From: Pseudomonas citri
GTDB lineage: Bacteria > Pseudomonadota > Gammaproteobacteria > Pseudomonadales > Pseudomonadaceae
Length of the DNA: 64,000 nucleotides
Reading direction: 5' to 3'
NCBI RefSeq assembly: GCF_025336485.1
Contig: NZ_JAODAB010000001.1
Span: 1 to 64,000, forward strand
Part shown: piece by piece, positions 53,534 through 61,912 of the stretch
How positions within the stretch are numbered: the first letter of the stretch is position 1
How the letters are laid out: each line of letters starts with the position of its first letter
Program-made: the position numbers and the translations under genes
Notes under the pieces: model-generated
What the model saw: the letters and a program-made list of their open reading frames with translations, nothing else
The model's database searches: none
What the model was told of the DNA's origin: nothing

Positions 53534-53633
53534 CCCCGGGAAAAATAAATACCTGCGCAGGTGATACTTTTTCCGGTTTCAACTGGCCTGGTAAGGAATA
53601 ACCCTTTCATCTTGCCCATAGGGTCACCCATCC

Positions 53634-56048
53634 ATGCTTGCTGCACGGCCCCTGCGTCCGGATCGTCCACCCAAGTCCGCCATTCGCAGTGTGCTGTTCA
53701 GCCTGGTCCTGGGTGCGGCCGGCGGGTCGTTCGCCTGGGCCGCCGAACCGTTGAAGCTGGAGACCGTCGCTGTGCGCACCTACGATATCGCCCCGGGACC
53801 ACTGGGCACCGCCCTGTCGAGCTTTGCCGTGGATGCCGGCATTGCCTTGTCGTTCCAGCCCTCGGTCACCGAAGGCCTGCTGAGCCCGGGGCTGTCGGGG
53901 ACTTATCCGGCCCAGGAAGCCCTCACCCGCCTGCTGGGTGACAGCGGCGTGGAAATGCTGGCCCGCGACGATGGCAGCTACACCTTGGTGCTACGCCAGC
54001 TGTCCCTGCCCCAGATCAGCGTGGCAGCGCCCGGCCGGCGGCCAGGCGACCTGCCGCCGGTCTATCCCGGCGATCAGGTCGCCCGCGGCGCACGCCTTGG
54101 CCTTTTGGGCAACACCGACGTGATGGATGCACCGTTGAGCATCAACAGCTACACCTCGACGCTGATCAGGGATCAGCAGGCAGTCACCGTTGGCGACGTG
54201 CTGGAGCGTGACCCATCCGTGCGCTCCACCGGCCAGACGGGCGGGATTGTCGACTCGTTCTTCATCCGCGGTTTTCCGGTGGGCGAAGGCAACCTCGGTG
54301 AATTGGCATTCGACGGTGTGTACGGCGTGGCATCCAATTACCGCGTGTTCACCGACTACGCCGAGCGCGTCGAACTGGTCAAAGGCCCGGGGGCGCTGCT
54401 GTATGGCATGGCGCCCAACAATGCCGTCGGTGGCGTGATCAACCTGGTCCCCAAGCGCGCCCTCGACGAAGACCTGACCCGGTTCACCACTCGCTATGCC
54501 ATGGACTCGCAGTTGGGTGGGCACCTGGACCTCAGCCGGCGCTTTGGCGAGGAGCGTCAGTTTGGTTTGCGGCTCAACACCAGCACCCAACAAGGTGACA
54601 CGGCGATCGACAAGCAGACCCGTAACGTCGGGATCGGCGCCCTTTCCCTGGACTATCAGGGCGAGCGCTTGCGCACCACCCTGGACCTGATCAACCAGCA
54701 GGAAAAGTTCGACGCGGCGTCCCGGCCGTTCCTGATCGAGCCTGGCATTCAGATCCCCTCCGCCGCCAACGGACGCACCAGCGTCAGCCAGGACTGGGGC
54801 TGGTCGCAGACCCAGGACAAATCGGCACTGCTCGGTGGCGAGTACGACCTCAGCGATGCCTTGACAGTCTTCGCCCATGCCGGTGGCGGTCAATCCGATG
54901 TAGAGCGCCTGTCCGACCAGACCCCGACCCTCATCAACGAGGCCGGCGACACGTCGTCCACGCCCGGTTACTACAAATTCAAGGTCCAGCGCTATACCGT
55001 CGACGCCGGGGCACGCCTGGCTTTCGACACCGGGCCGGTGAGTCACAGCGGCGTCCTGCAAGTCAGCCGTTATCGCGATGAGCTGTCCCGAGGCATCATT
55101 TCCGGGCCCGAGCTCTTCTCCAATATCTACCATCCAATCGATCGTCCGCGGCCGGCCATCGCCGAGCCGGATACACCGAAGGTCTCCGAGAGCGAGCTGT
55201 CGGGCGCGGCGCTCGCCGATACCCTGTCGGTGCTCGACGAACGCTTGAAAGTCACCGTCGGGCTACGCCGGCAGGCCATCAAGTCGGATAACTACGACAC
55301 GACCGGCGTGGTCACCACGTCTTACGAAAAAAGCGCGACCTCGCCGCTGTTCGGCGTCGTCGCCCGGCCCTGGGAGCATGTCTCGCTCTACTACAACTAC
55401 GTCGAAGGCCTGGGCAAGGGCGACATCGCGCCGTCCGCCGCTTCGAATGCCGGCGAGATCTTTTCCCCTTACCGCTCGCGGCAGCAGGAAGTCGGGATCA
55501 AGCTCGACTACGGCAGTTTCATGTCCACCCTCGCGCTGTTCCAGATCAAGAAGCCCAGCGGCGAGTTGGCCTCCGGCGTGTTCTCGGTACAAGGCGAACA
55601 GCGCAACCGCGGCGTGGAATGGACGATGTCGGGGGAGCTCGCCCCGGGCACCCGCCTGCTCGGTGGCGTCACTTTGCTGGATGGCGAACTGACCAGGTCC
55701 GGGGTCGCTGCCAACCGTGGCAACCGACCGGTAGGCGTACCGAAGGTCCAAGCCAACCTCTGGGCCGAGTGGGACACACCCGGTATCGATGGCCTGACGC
55801 TGACCAGTGGCGTGATCCACACCGCCAGCCAGTACGTCGACCAGGCCAATACCCAAGAGCTGGATGCCTGGACCCGCCTGGACGTCGGGGCGCGCTACGC
55901 CACGCGCATCGCAGAGCGGCCCACTACATTTCGCGCCAGCGTACAGAACGTGTTCGACCGCGAGTATTGGTCCGGTGTGGCCTCCTATGGCGCGTTCTCC
56001 CAAGGCTCGCCACGCACGCTGTTGTTGTCTGCCACCGTTGATTTCTGA
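53634..56048 (+). CDS. FecA-like TonB-dependent siderophore receptor with STN signalling domain
   Basis: 804 residues. Signal peptide ends about A-W-A|A (residue 36). Residues about 50-120 form the STN domain (Y-D-I-A-P-G-P-L-G-T-A-L-S-S-F-A); then comes the plug and a barrel ending L-L-S-A-T-V-D-F. Plug and barrel closely match the receptor at 39819 (P-S-V-R-S-T-G-Q-T-G-G-I-V-D-S-F-F-I-R-G-F in both). Its STN domain partners the FecR upstream. Probably the signalling receptor for the siderophore made here. Confidence 0.92.
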   Translation: MLAARPLRPDRPPKSAIRSVLFSLVLGAAGGSFAWAAEPLKLETVAVRTYDIAPGPLGTALSSFAVDAGIALSFQPSVTEGLLSPGLSGTYPAQEALTRLLGDSGVEMLARDDGSYTLVLRQLSLPQISVAAPGRRPGDLPPVYPGDQVARGARLGLLGNTDVMDAPLSINSYTSTLIRDQQAVTVGDVLERDPSVRSTGQTGGIVDSFFIRGFPVGEGNLGELAFDGVYGVASNYRVFTDYAERVELVKGPGALLYGMAPNNAVGGVINLVPKRALDEDLTRFTTRYAMDSQLGGHLDLSRRFGEERQFGLRLNTSTQQGDTAIDKQTRNVGIGALSLDYQGERLRTTLDLINQQEKFDAASRPFLIEPGIQIPSAANGRTSVSQDWGWSQTQDKSALLGGEYDLSDALTVFAHAGGGQSDVERLSDQTPTLINEAGDTSSTPGYYKFKVQRYTVDAGARLAFDTGPVSHSGVLQVSRYRDELSRGIISGPELFSNIYHPIDRPRPAIAEPDTPKVSESELSGAALADTLSVLDERLKVTVGLRRQAIKSDNYDTTGVVTTSYEKSATSPLFGVVARPWEHVSLYYNYVEGLGKGDIAPSAASNAGEIFSPYRSRQQEVGIKLDYGSFMSTLALFQIKKPSGELASGVFSVQGEQRNRGVEWTMSGELAPGTRLLGGVTLLDGELTRSGVAANRGNRPVGVPKVQANLWAEWDTPGIDGLTLTSGVIHTASQYVDQANTQELDAWTRLDVGARYATRIAERPTTFRASVQNVFDREYWSGVASYGAFSQGSPRTLLLSATVDF

Positions 56049-56112
56049 AACGTCCGGTCCGGGACGACGCATGTTGCCGATGCCCCGCCTGACCTTTGTA
56101 AAGGCCTGAACC

Positions 56113-57300
56113 ATGGTTACTGCTTTTCGCCGCCGCCCCACCTTCTCTGCACTGCTGTGCGCAGGGCTGATGTCGCTCTTGTTCCTTGCGCCACGTGCTG
56201 CCCTTGCCGCTGCGCCAGATGCAGATCCGGCCCTGGGCATCGTCACCGACCTGCTCGGGCGCAAGGTCAAGGTCCACCTGCCCGTGCGCCGCGTCATCCT
56301 GGGTGAAGGCCGCCAGTTGTATCTGGTCGCGGCGCTGGACACGCAAAATCCCATCGAGCGCATCGTCGGCTGGCGCAAGGACCTGATCCAGTCCGATCCG
56401 GACACCTATGGCGCCTACCTGCGCGCCTTTCCGGCCATCGCCAGCATCCCCACCTTCGGCGGTTTCGAAGATGGCACCTTCGACATCGAGCAGGCGATCT
56501 CCCAGCGCCCTGACGTGATCATCCTCAATATCGAAGCCCAGCACGCCACCGAGGATGCGCGCTACATCGAGAAACTCGACGCCTTGGGGATCCCGGTGGT
56601 CTACGTCGACTTTCGCAATAACCCGATGCAAAACACCGAGCCGACCATGCGCCTGTTCGGCCAGTTGTTCGGCAAGGAGCAACGTGCCGAGGACTTCATC
56701 GAGTTTCGCAAACAGCAGATCCGTCGTGTCACGGAAGTCATCGAGGCGCGCCACCCGGCCCGCCCCAACGTGTTCATCGAGCGCATCGGCGGCTATACCG
56801 ACGATTGCTGCCTGAGTTTCGGTCACGAGAACTTCGGCCTGTTTGTCGAAATGGCCGGCGGCAACAACATCGCCAAGCACATCATTCCCACCACCTTCGG
56901 CCAACTGAACGCCGAGCAGGTGATTGTCGCCAATCCGGACCAGGTGGTCGTCACCAGCGCCAACTGGGAGGCCTTTGCCCCCGGCGGTCATTGGGTCGGC
57001 GTGGGCCCGGGTGCAGACATGGCCCAAGCGAAGAAAAAACTCGCCTGGTACACCCAGCGCCCTGCCTATGCCGGCATCAAGGCCCAGCACGATCAGGCCT
57101 TTCATGCCATCTGGCACCAGTTCTACAACAGCCCTTATCAATTCGTGGCGATCCAGCAGTTGGCGAAATGGTTCCACCCTACGCTGTTCGCCGACCTGGA
57201 TCCGGATGCGGCGTTTCGTGAATTGCACGAACGATTCCTGCCGGTGCCCTATGAGTCGGGCTATTTCGTCAGCCTGGACAAGAGGGAGGCGAAACAATGA
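56113..57300 (+). CDS. Fe(III)-siderophore ABC substrate-binding protein
   Basis: 395 residues with a Sec signal peptide (about 30 residues, ending L-A-A-A). The BtuF/FecB-type domain starts with V-T-D-L-L-G-R-K-V and contains R-P-D-V-I-I-L-N. Longer than the usual 300-340 residues. It overlaps the permease gene by ATGA. It delivers the ferric chelate from the periplasm to the FecCD-type permease. Confidence 0.85.
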   Translation: MVTAFRRRPTFSALLCAGLMSLLFLAPRAALAAAPDADPALGIVTDLLGRKVKVHLPVRRVILGEGRQLYLVAALDTQNPIERIVGWRKDLIQSDPDTYGAYLRAFPAIASIPTFGGFEDGTFDIEQAISQRPDVIILNIEAQHATEDARYIEKLDALGIPVVYVDFRNNPMQNTEPTMRLFGQLFGKEQRAEDFIEFRKQQIRRVTEVIEARHPARPNVFIERIGGYTDDCCLSFGHENFGLFVEMAGGNNIAKHIIPTTFGQLNAEQVIVANPDQVVVTSANWEAFAPGGHWVGVGPGADMAQAKKKLAWYTQRPAYAGIKAQHDQAFHAIWHQFYNSPYQFVAIQQLAKWFHPTLFADLDPDAAFRELHERFLPVPYESGYFVSLDKREAKQ

Positions 57301-58358
57301 CCTCAATGAACGAAACACTGGTGGTGCAACGGGACGCCTACCGACGCCTGGTACTGCGTAAACGCCTGATCCTCACCGCGCTGGTGCTGTTGCTGCTGTG
57401 CAGCGTCCTGCTGGACCTGGCCCTCGGCCCGGCGAGCTACAGCCTCGACGAAGTACTGGGTGCGCTATTGTCACCGCAAAGCGCCTCGCCGCAGGTCCGG
57501 GTGGTGATGTGGGACATCCGCCTGCCGGTGGCGTTGATGGCGGTTGCGGTGGGCGCGGCGCTGTCCTTGGCCGGCGCGCAGATGCAGACGATCCTCAACA
57601 ATCCGCTGGCCAGCCCGTTCACCCTGGGCATTTCGGCCGCCGCCGGGTTTGGCGCGGCCATGGGCCTGGCCTTTGGCGTAGCGTTGTTTCCCCTGGCCGC
57701 GCAATACATGGTGCCGGTCAACGCCTTCATCATGGCCATGCTCTCGGCGCTGTTGATCCACTTCCTGAGCATGCGCCGCGGTGTCACCGCCGAGACCATC
57801 GTACTGCTGGGCATCGCCCTGGTGTTCACCTTCAACGCGCTGCTGGCGCTGGTGCAGTTCTTCGCCACCGAACAGGCCGTCGCGGCCGTGGTGTTCTGGA
57901 CCATGGGCAGCCTGACCAAGGCCACCTGGCCCAAGCTCGGAGTGATTTGCCTGGTGATCCTCATCACCCTGCCAATCTTCGCCAAACGCGCCTGGGCCCT
58001 GACCGCCCTGCGCCTGGGCGATGACAAGGCCGCCAGTTTCGGCATCAACGTGCGCAGCCTGCGCTTTCAAACGCTGATCATGGTCAGCCTGCTCGCCTCC
58101 TTCCCGGTGGCGTTTGTCGGCACTATCGGCTTCATCGGGCTGGTGGGCCCGCACATTGCGCGCATGCTGATCGGCGAAGACCAACGGTTCTTCCTGCCGG
58201 CCTCCCTGCTGACGGGCGCGCTGATCCTGTCCGCCAGTTCGGTGGTCAGCAAGACCCTGATCCCCGGCGCGATCTTTCCCATCGGCGTGGTCACCTCGCT
58301 GATCGGCGTACCCTTTTTCATATCTCTGATTCTCGGCGGGAAGAAAAACTCATGGTGA
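57297..58358 (+). CDS. FecCD-family iron-siderophore ABC permease
   Basis: 353 residues, about 9-10 helices, with the family start R-L-P-V-A-L-M-A-V-A-V-G-A-A-L-S-L-A-G-A-Q-M-Q and the ATPase-contact loop F-I-G-L-V-G-P-H-I-A-R. One permease gene only, so it should act as a homodimer. It overlaps both neighbours. Confidence 0.9.
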   Translation: MTSMNETLVVQRDAYRRLVLRKRLILTALVLLLLCSVLLDLALGPASYSLDEVLGALLSPQSASPQVRVVMWDIRLPVALMAVAVGAALSLAGAQMQTILNNPLASPFTLGISAAAGFGAAMGLAFGVALFPLAAQYMVPVNAFIMAMLSALLIHFLSMRRGVTAETIVLLGIALVFTFNALLALVQFFATEQAVAAVVFWTMGSLTKATWPKLGVICLVILITLPIFAKRAWALTALRLGDDKAASFGINVRSLRFQTLIMVSLLASFPVAFVGTIGFIGLVGPHIARMLIGEDQRFFLPASLLTGALILSASSVVSKTLIPGAIFPIGVVTSLIGVPFFISLILGGKKNSW

Positions 58359-59107
58359 AGCTCCAGTTGGAGAATCTCGGCGCTGGCTATGGCCAGCGCA
58401 CGGTCATCGAAGGCGTCACCACGACCACCTTCCTGGGCGGAGAGGTGGTCGCGGTCGTCGGCCCCAACGCGGCCGGTAAATCCACCTTGTTCAAACGCAT
58501 GGCCGGGCTGATCGACGGGCCCGGGCAGGTGGTTCTGCAGGGTTCGGCCAAGGGCCCCGCAGGCATCAGCTATATGCCCCAAGGCCTGAATGCCAGCGCA
58601 CGGTTGACGGTCTACGAATCGGTCCTGCTGGCGCGCAAACAACTGACGCCGGGCTGGGTGGTCCACGATGAAGAACTGCGGCTGGTGGATGACATCCTCG
58701 AGGCGCTCGGCATCACCCCGTTGTCGTTCCGCAACCTCGGTGAGCTCAGCGGCGGCCAACAGCAATTGGTGTCAATCGCCCAGACCCTGGTGCGCGAACC
58801 GGAAATCCTGCTGATGGATGAACCGACCAGCGCCCTGGACATGCATCGGCAGGTCCAGGTGCTGAACTTCATGCGCACCCTGGCGCGCAAACGAGAGGTC
58901 ATCGTGTTCATCGCCATCCACGACCTGAACCAGGCGCTGCGCTTCGCCGACCAGGTTCTGGTCATCGCCGACGGCACCACCCAGGGAAGCGGCCCGAGCA
59001 GCGAAGTGATCAGCGAATCGATGCTGCGCAAGGTCTACAAGGTCGAGGCGCGCATCGAGCGGTGCAGTCGCGGGCAGGCGCATATTCTGATTGACGATAT
59101 TGTCTGA
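58352..59107 (+). CDS. Iron-siderophore ABC transporter ATPase
   Basis: 251 residues: Walker A G-P-N-A-A-G-K-S-T, signature L-S-G-G-Q-Q-Q-L, Walker B I-L-L-M-D-E-P-T and the switch His (A-I-H-D-L). It overlaps the permease by 7 bp and completes the importer encoded from 56113. Confidence 0.92.
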   Translation: MVKLQLENLGAGYGQRTVIEGVTTTTFLGGEVVAVVGPNAAGKSTLFKRMAGLIDGPGQVVLQGSAKGPAGISYMPQGLNASARLTVYESVLLARKQLTPGWVVHDEELRLVDDILEALGITPLSFRNLGELSGGQQQLVSIAQTLVREPEILLMDEPTSALDMHRQVQVLNFMRTLARKREVIVFIAIHDLNQALRFADQVLVIADGTTQGSGPSSEVISESMLRKVYKVEARIERCSRGQAHILIDDIV

Positions 59108-59144
59108 TTCCAGGCACGAGCCCATCGAAGTTGCAACCGCACAT

Positions 59145-60089
59145 TCATCCATACGCGAAACCGGCTGTCACCTCGGCACCAGTAATGTCCAGTGTCTTCA
59201 TTCGGTGATAAAGCGTGCGCCGGGGAATGCCCAGCTCGCTGACCACCGCTTCGATGCACTTGGAATGGCGCATCAGCGCATCCTGGATGAGGGCTTTTTC
59301 GAACAGCCGCAGTTGGGTCTTGAGCCGTGCAGCCGTTTCTTCGCCCGCGTTACGTTCGCTTTCCAATGGTGCAACTTCCAGGACGAAACGTTCGGCGGCG
59401 CCCTTGAGTTCACGGATATTGCCTGGCCAGGCATGGTTGAGCAGTTGCTTGTGCAGCTCGTCCGGGACTGCTGGAGCGGGTTTGCCGTGCTTGCGTGCCG
59501 CATCACCCGTGAAGTGCTCGAACAACGAAGCGATGAGATCGGGCCGTGAGCGCAATGTCGGCAGCTTGATGGTGATGACATTCAATCGGAAATAGAGGTC
59601 TCGCCGAAACTTGCCTTGTTCCACCAGCTTCTCCAGGGGCGTCTGCGTCGCCACCACGACCCGCAAATCCAGGGGAGTAAAACGCGTCGAGCCCAGCCGC
59701 TCCACACCGCGCATTTCCAGGACTCTCAGCAGTTTGGCCTGCAACAACGGCGGCATGCTGTCGATTTCATCGAGAAACAGCGTGCCTTTGTCGGAGGCCT
59801 CAATGTAACCCGACCGCGACTTGTGGGCCCCGGTGAAAGCCCCGGCCATCACACCGAACAACTCGCTTTCCGCCAACTGCTCCGGCACGGCCGCGCAGTT
59901 CAGGGCGATAAACTGCCCCGTGCGTCCGGAGAGTCGGTGGGTCAGGCGGGCCAGGGTGTCTTTGCCGGTCCCCGTTTCACCTTCGAAAATCATGTCCACG
60001 TTGAGGGGCGCTGCGGTGGAAATGAACGACTGCAGCGTGTCCCAGATATTCAGTACACCATCGTTGTGCCGCAAAGAGTCACTGCGCAT
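59145..60089 (-). CDS. HrpS/HrpR-like sigma-54 activator (bEBP)
   Basis: 314 residues from the ATG at 60089, which has GGAGG six bases upstream; the frame extends to 60143. It has no receiver domain. The AAA+ domain has Walker A G-E-T-G-T-G-K-D (37-44), the sigma-54 loop G-A-F-T-G-A (83-88) and Walker B T-L-F-L-D-E (103-108). The C-terminal Fis-type HTH is I-P-R-R-T-L-Y-H-R-M. Size and blocks match P. syringae HrpR/HrpS, which activate hrpL. It is divergent from the effector operon. Confidence 0.85.
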   Translation of the reverse strand: MRSDSLRHNDGVLNIWDTLQSFISTAAPLNVDMIFEGETGTGKDTLARLTHRLSGRTGQFIALNCAAVPEQLAESELFGVMAGAFTGAHKSRSGYIEASDKGTLFLDEIDSMPPLLQAKLLRVLEMRGVERLGSTRFTPLDLRVVVATQTPLEKLVEQGKFRRDLYFRLNVITIKLPTLRSRPDLIASLFEHFTGDAARKHGKPAPAVPDELHKQLLNHAWPGNIRELKGAAERFVLEVAPLESERNAGEETAARLKTQLRLFEKALIQDALMRHSKCIEAVVSELGIPRRTLYHRMKTLDITGAEVTAGFAYG

Positions 60090-60165
60090 GAATCCCTCCA
60101 TTTGTTTTCTCTCTTTTTCTGATGGAAAAGCCCCCAGCTTCACGACGCTCCAGCCCCATCGCAGG

Positions 60166-60181
60166 TGGCACTAATGTGCCA
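60166..60181. promoter_or_regulatory. Perfect dyad TGGCAC-TAAT-GTGCCA
   Basis: In the HrpS-like/chaperone divergent gap. The arms look like a sigma-54 -24 element but no -12 GC follows at the right distance on either strand, so an operator is more likely. Confidence 0.45.
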
Positions 60182-60222
60182 TCTTGCGTAGACATTACCA
60201 TCAGCCGGTTGGGGCAAATCAT

Positions 60223-60240
60223 CTATGCCGTTCGGCATAG
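60223..60240. promoter_or_regulatory. Perfect dyad CTATGCCG-TT-CGGCATAG
   Basis: 8-bp arms, 45 bp upstream of the hrp box. Possible binding site or hairpin in the leader of the HrpS-like gene. Confidence 0.45.
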
Positions 60241-60284
60241 GCAAGGCCGTAACGGTCGATAAGCATGTTTCCCATCCCGATGAA

Positions 60285-60312
60285 GGAACCGCTGGCCCAC
60301 CGTTGCCACTTA
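60285..60312 (+). promoter_or_regulatory. hrp box (HrpL-dependent promoter)
   Basis: GGAACC at 60285-60290, then 15 bp, then CCACTTA at 60306-60312. This is a full match to the known consensus GGAACC-N15/16-CCACNNA. It ends 31 bp before the chaperone ATG. Confidence 0.9.
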
Positions 60313-60343
60313 CCCCGTATCTCCATCATTCACGGACTCAACC

Positions 60344-60727
60344 ATGGCAGGCCTTTTTTACAAAACCTTGCTCAAAGACCTTTCCACGACACTTGAAATG
60401 CAGCCCCTGGTTTTCGATGACCGAGGGATGTGCGACCTGCTCATTGATAACGACTACCCGCTGAAGCTGGCCTGTAACGACCCGCAGCAGCGCCTGTTGT
60501 TGATCGGTTTGCTCGAACCGCCCAAAGACCTGCCGTTGCAGCGTCTGCTCGGTGGCGCGCTCAACCCCCTTGTCAGCGCCGGCCCCGGGCTCGGTTGGGA
60601 TGCCGGCAGCGGTTTGTATTTTGCCTACCAGAGCATTACCCGGGAAAAAGCCAGCGTGGCGGTGCTGATGCGTGAAATCGCAACGCTGATCGACTGGATC
60701 AAAGGCTGGCGTGAGGTGCGTGTATGA
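60344..60727 (+). CDS. Type III secretion chaperone (CesT/ShcA-like)
   Basis: 127 residues, small, with an acidic, helix-strand-helix pattern of class I effector chaperones (F-D-D-R-G-M-C-D-L-L-I, L-L-L-I-G-L-L-E-P-P). It sits behind a perfect hrp box and overlaps the HopA1-like effector gene by ATGA, exactly the shcA-hopA1 arrangement. It should bind the N-terminus of that effector, and perhaps of the second. Confidence 0.85.
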   Translation: MAGLFYKTLLKDLSTTLEMQPLVFDDRGMCDLLIDNDYPLKLACNDPQQRLLLIGLLEPPKDLPLQRLLGGALNPLVSAGPGLGWDAGSGLYFAYQSITREKASVAVLMREIATLIDWIKGWREVRV

Positions 60728-61893
60728 ACCCGGTGCAATCGCGTTTCACCAGTGTCGAGGCACTGAAGGATTCGAATGTCGACGTTCGGGCGCTCAAGGC
60801 TCATGGGCGGATCGAGGTCAACGGCAAGCACTATGAGATCCGTGCCGCGGCGGATGGACAGGTCAGCGTGCACCGTTCGGACAAGCAGGCCACCGTAGAC
60901 AAGTTTTTCAAGAGCGCCGGCCAGCTTCTCGGCGGGCAAAGCCAGAGCTCGAAGATCGCCCAGACGCTCAACGAAAAAGCCGCCACGGCCCCCGCGCCGC
61001 GGCAGCTTACGCGGCAACTGGGCACTCGATTCAATCTGCAACAAATCAACCTGGAGCAAGGGCAAAGCAGTTCGGCGGCGAGCAGCGTCGCGGTCAAGGA
61101 TGGCGAGATTCCCGATGGCAAGAAGAGCTTTGCCAGCCTGCTCGCCTGGGCGAAAAAAGCACAAAAGAACAAGCATCCGATGAATCAGAGTATTTACGAC
61201 TTTTTCAAGGAGGATGCGCCCAAGAGCAAACCCAAGCCCATGTCCCCCGAGGCGCAGAAGGCCTTCATGAACGGGCTGAAAAAACTCGAGCGCCAGGAAG
61301 GAATCGACGTGTGGCCCCAAGGACTGGACGGCATGATGAAGCAAGACCGTCACCTCGACGTCTACATGGCCGAGCACCCTGGCGCGGGCAAGACCTTCTA
61401 CCGGATCGCGCCTGAGCGACCTCGTCTCAATGGCGAAGACGAGATGGGGCGGCTGACCATCGGTGTCGAGCCACGCTATGCCGGCGAGCTGGCAAAGGCG
61501 ATGGCGACCATGGTCAAGAACGACGACAACATCCTTACCAGCAAAATAGCCGGACCGGAGTTGTTCGGTCAGCGAACCGATTCGGCCATTCTCTATGTCC
61601 GCAGCGATTATGCGAAAACCCAGGAGCTGGGACGCCAACTCCAGAGCATGTTGCCTGCCGACGCTTTCATCGACCATACCCCAGCGGGCATGCAGTCGGT
61701 GGGCAAAGGCCTTTCCTATTCCGAAACGGTCCCCGGAGAGTCGACCAGTCACGGCCTGTCACGGTCCGAGGTCATTGCAACAGCCCTGAGTGATCGCAGC
61801 AGCGACTCGCTGGATAAAAAGCTGAAGACCGCCCTCGCCGCCAAAGGCTACAACCCGGACAACCCGGCTTTCAGACAAACAGCCACGCGCTGA
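60724..61893 (+). CDS. hopA1: HopA1-family type III effector (copy 1)
   Basis: 389 residues. It aligns by eye with P. syringae HopA1/HopPsyA along the length: M-N-P-V-Q-S-R-F start, A-L-K-A-H-G-R-I-E-V and K-H-Y-E-I-R, G-R-L-T-I-G-V-E-P-R-Y, K-G-L-S-Y-S-E, S-H-G-L-S-R and the ending G-Y-N-P-D-N-P-A-F-R. HopA1 is about 375 residues and is recognised in plants by RPS6. Ser- and Gln-rich N-terminus fits type III export. Transcribed from the hrp box with its chaperone. Confidence 0.9.
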   Translation: MNPVQSRFTSVEALKDSNVDVRALKAHGRIEVNGKHYEIRAAADGQVSVHRSDKQATVDKFFKSAGQLLGGQSQSSKIAQTLNEKAATAPAPRQLTRQLGTRFNLQQINLEQGQSSSAASSVAVKDGEIPDGKKSFASLLAWAKKAQKNKHPMNQSIYDFFKEDAPKSKPKPMSPEAQKAFMNGLKKLERQEGIDVWPQGLDGMMKQDRHLDVYMAEHPGAGKTFYRIAPERPRLNGEDEMGRLTIGVEPRYAGELAKAMATMVKNDDNILTSKIAGPELFGQRTDSAILYVRSDYAKTQELGRQLQSMLPADAFIDHTPAGMQSVGKGLSYSETVPGESTSHGLSRSEVIATALSDRSSDSLDKKLKTALAAKGYNPDNPAFRQTATR

Positions 61894-61912
61894 ACAAGGA
61901 CACCTGCGCTCC

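Noticed and set aside
55924..57318. 464-codon minus-strand open frame
   Set aside because: Shadow of the receptor end and the ABC binding protein. No family match.
56113..59107. The ABC importer as the missing partner of the ProX-like proteins
   Set aside because: Permease and ATPase are of the FecCD iron-siderophore type, not the ProVW/OpuA type.
60166..60181. Possible sigma-54 -24/-12 promoter
   Set aside because: TGGCAC fits the -24 element but the -12 GC is absent at the required spacing on both strands.
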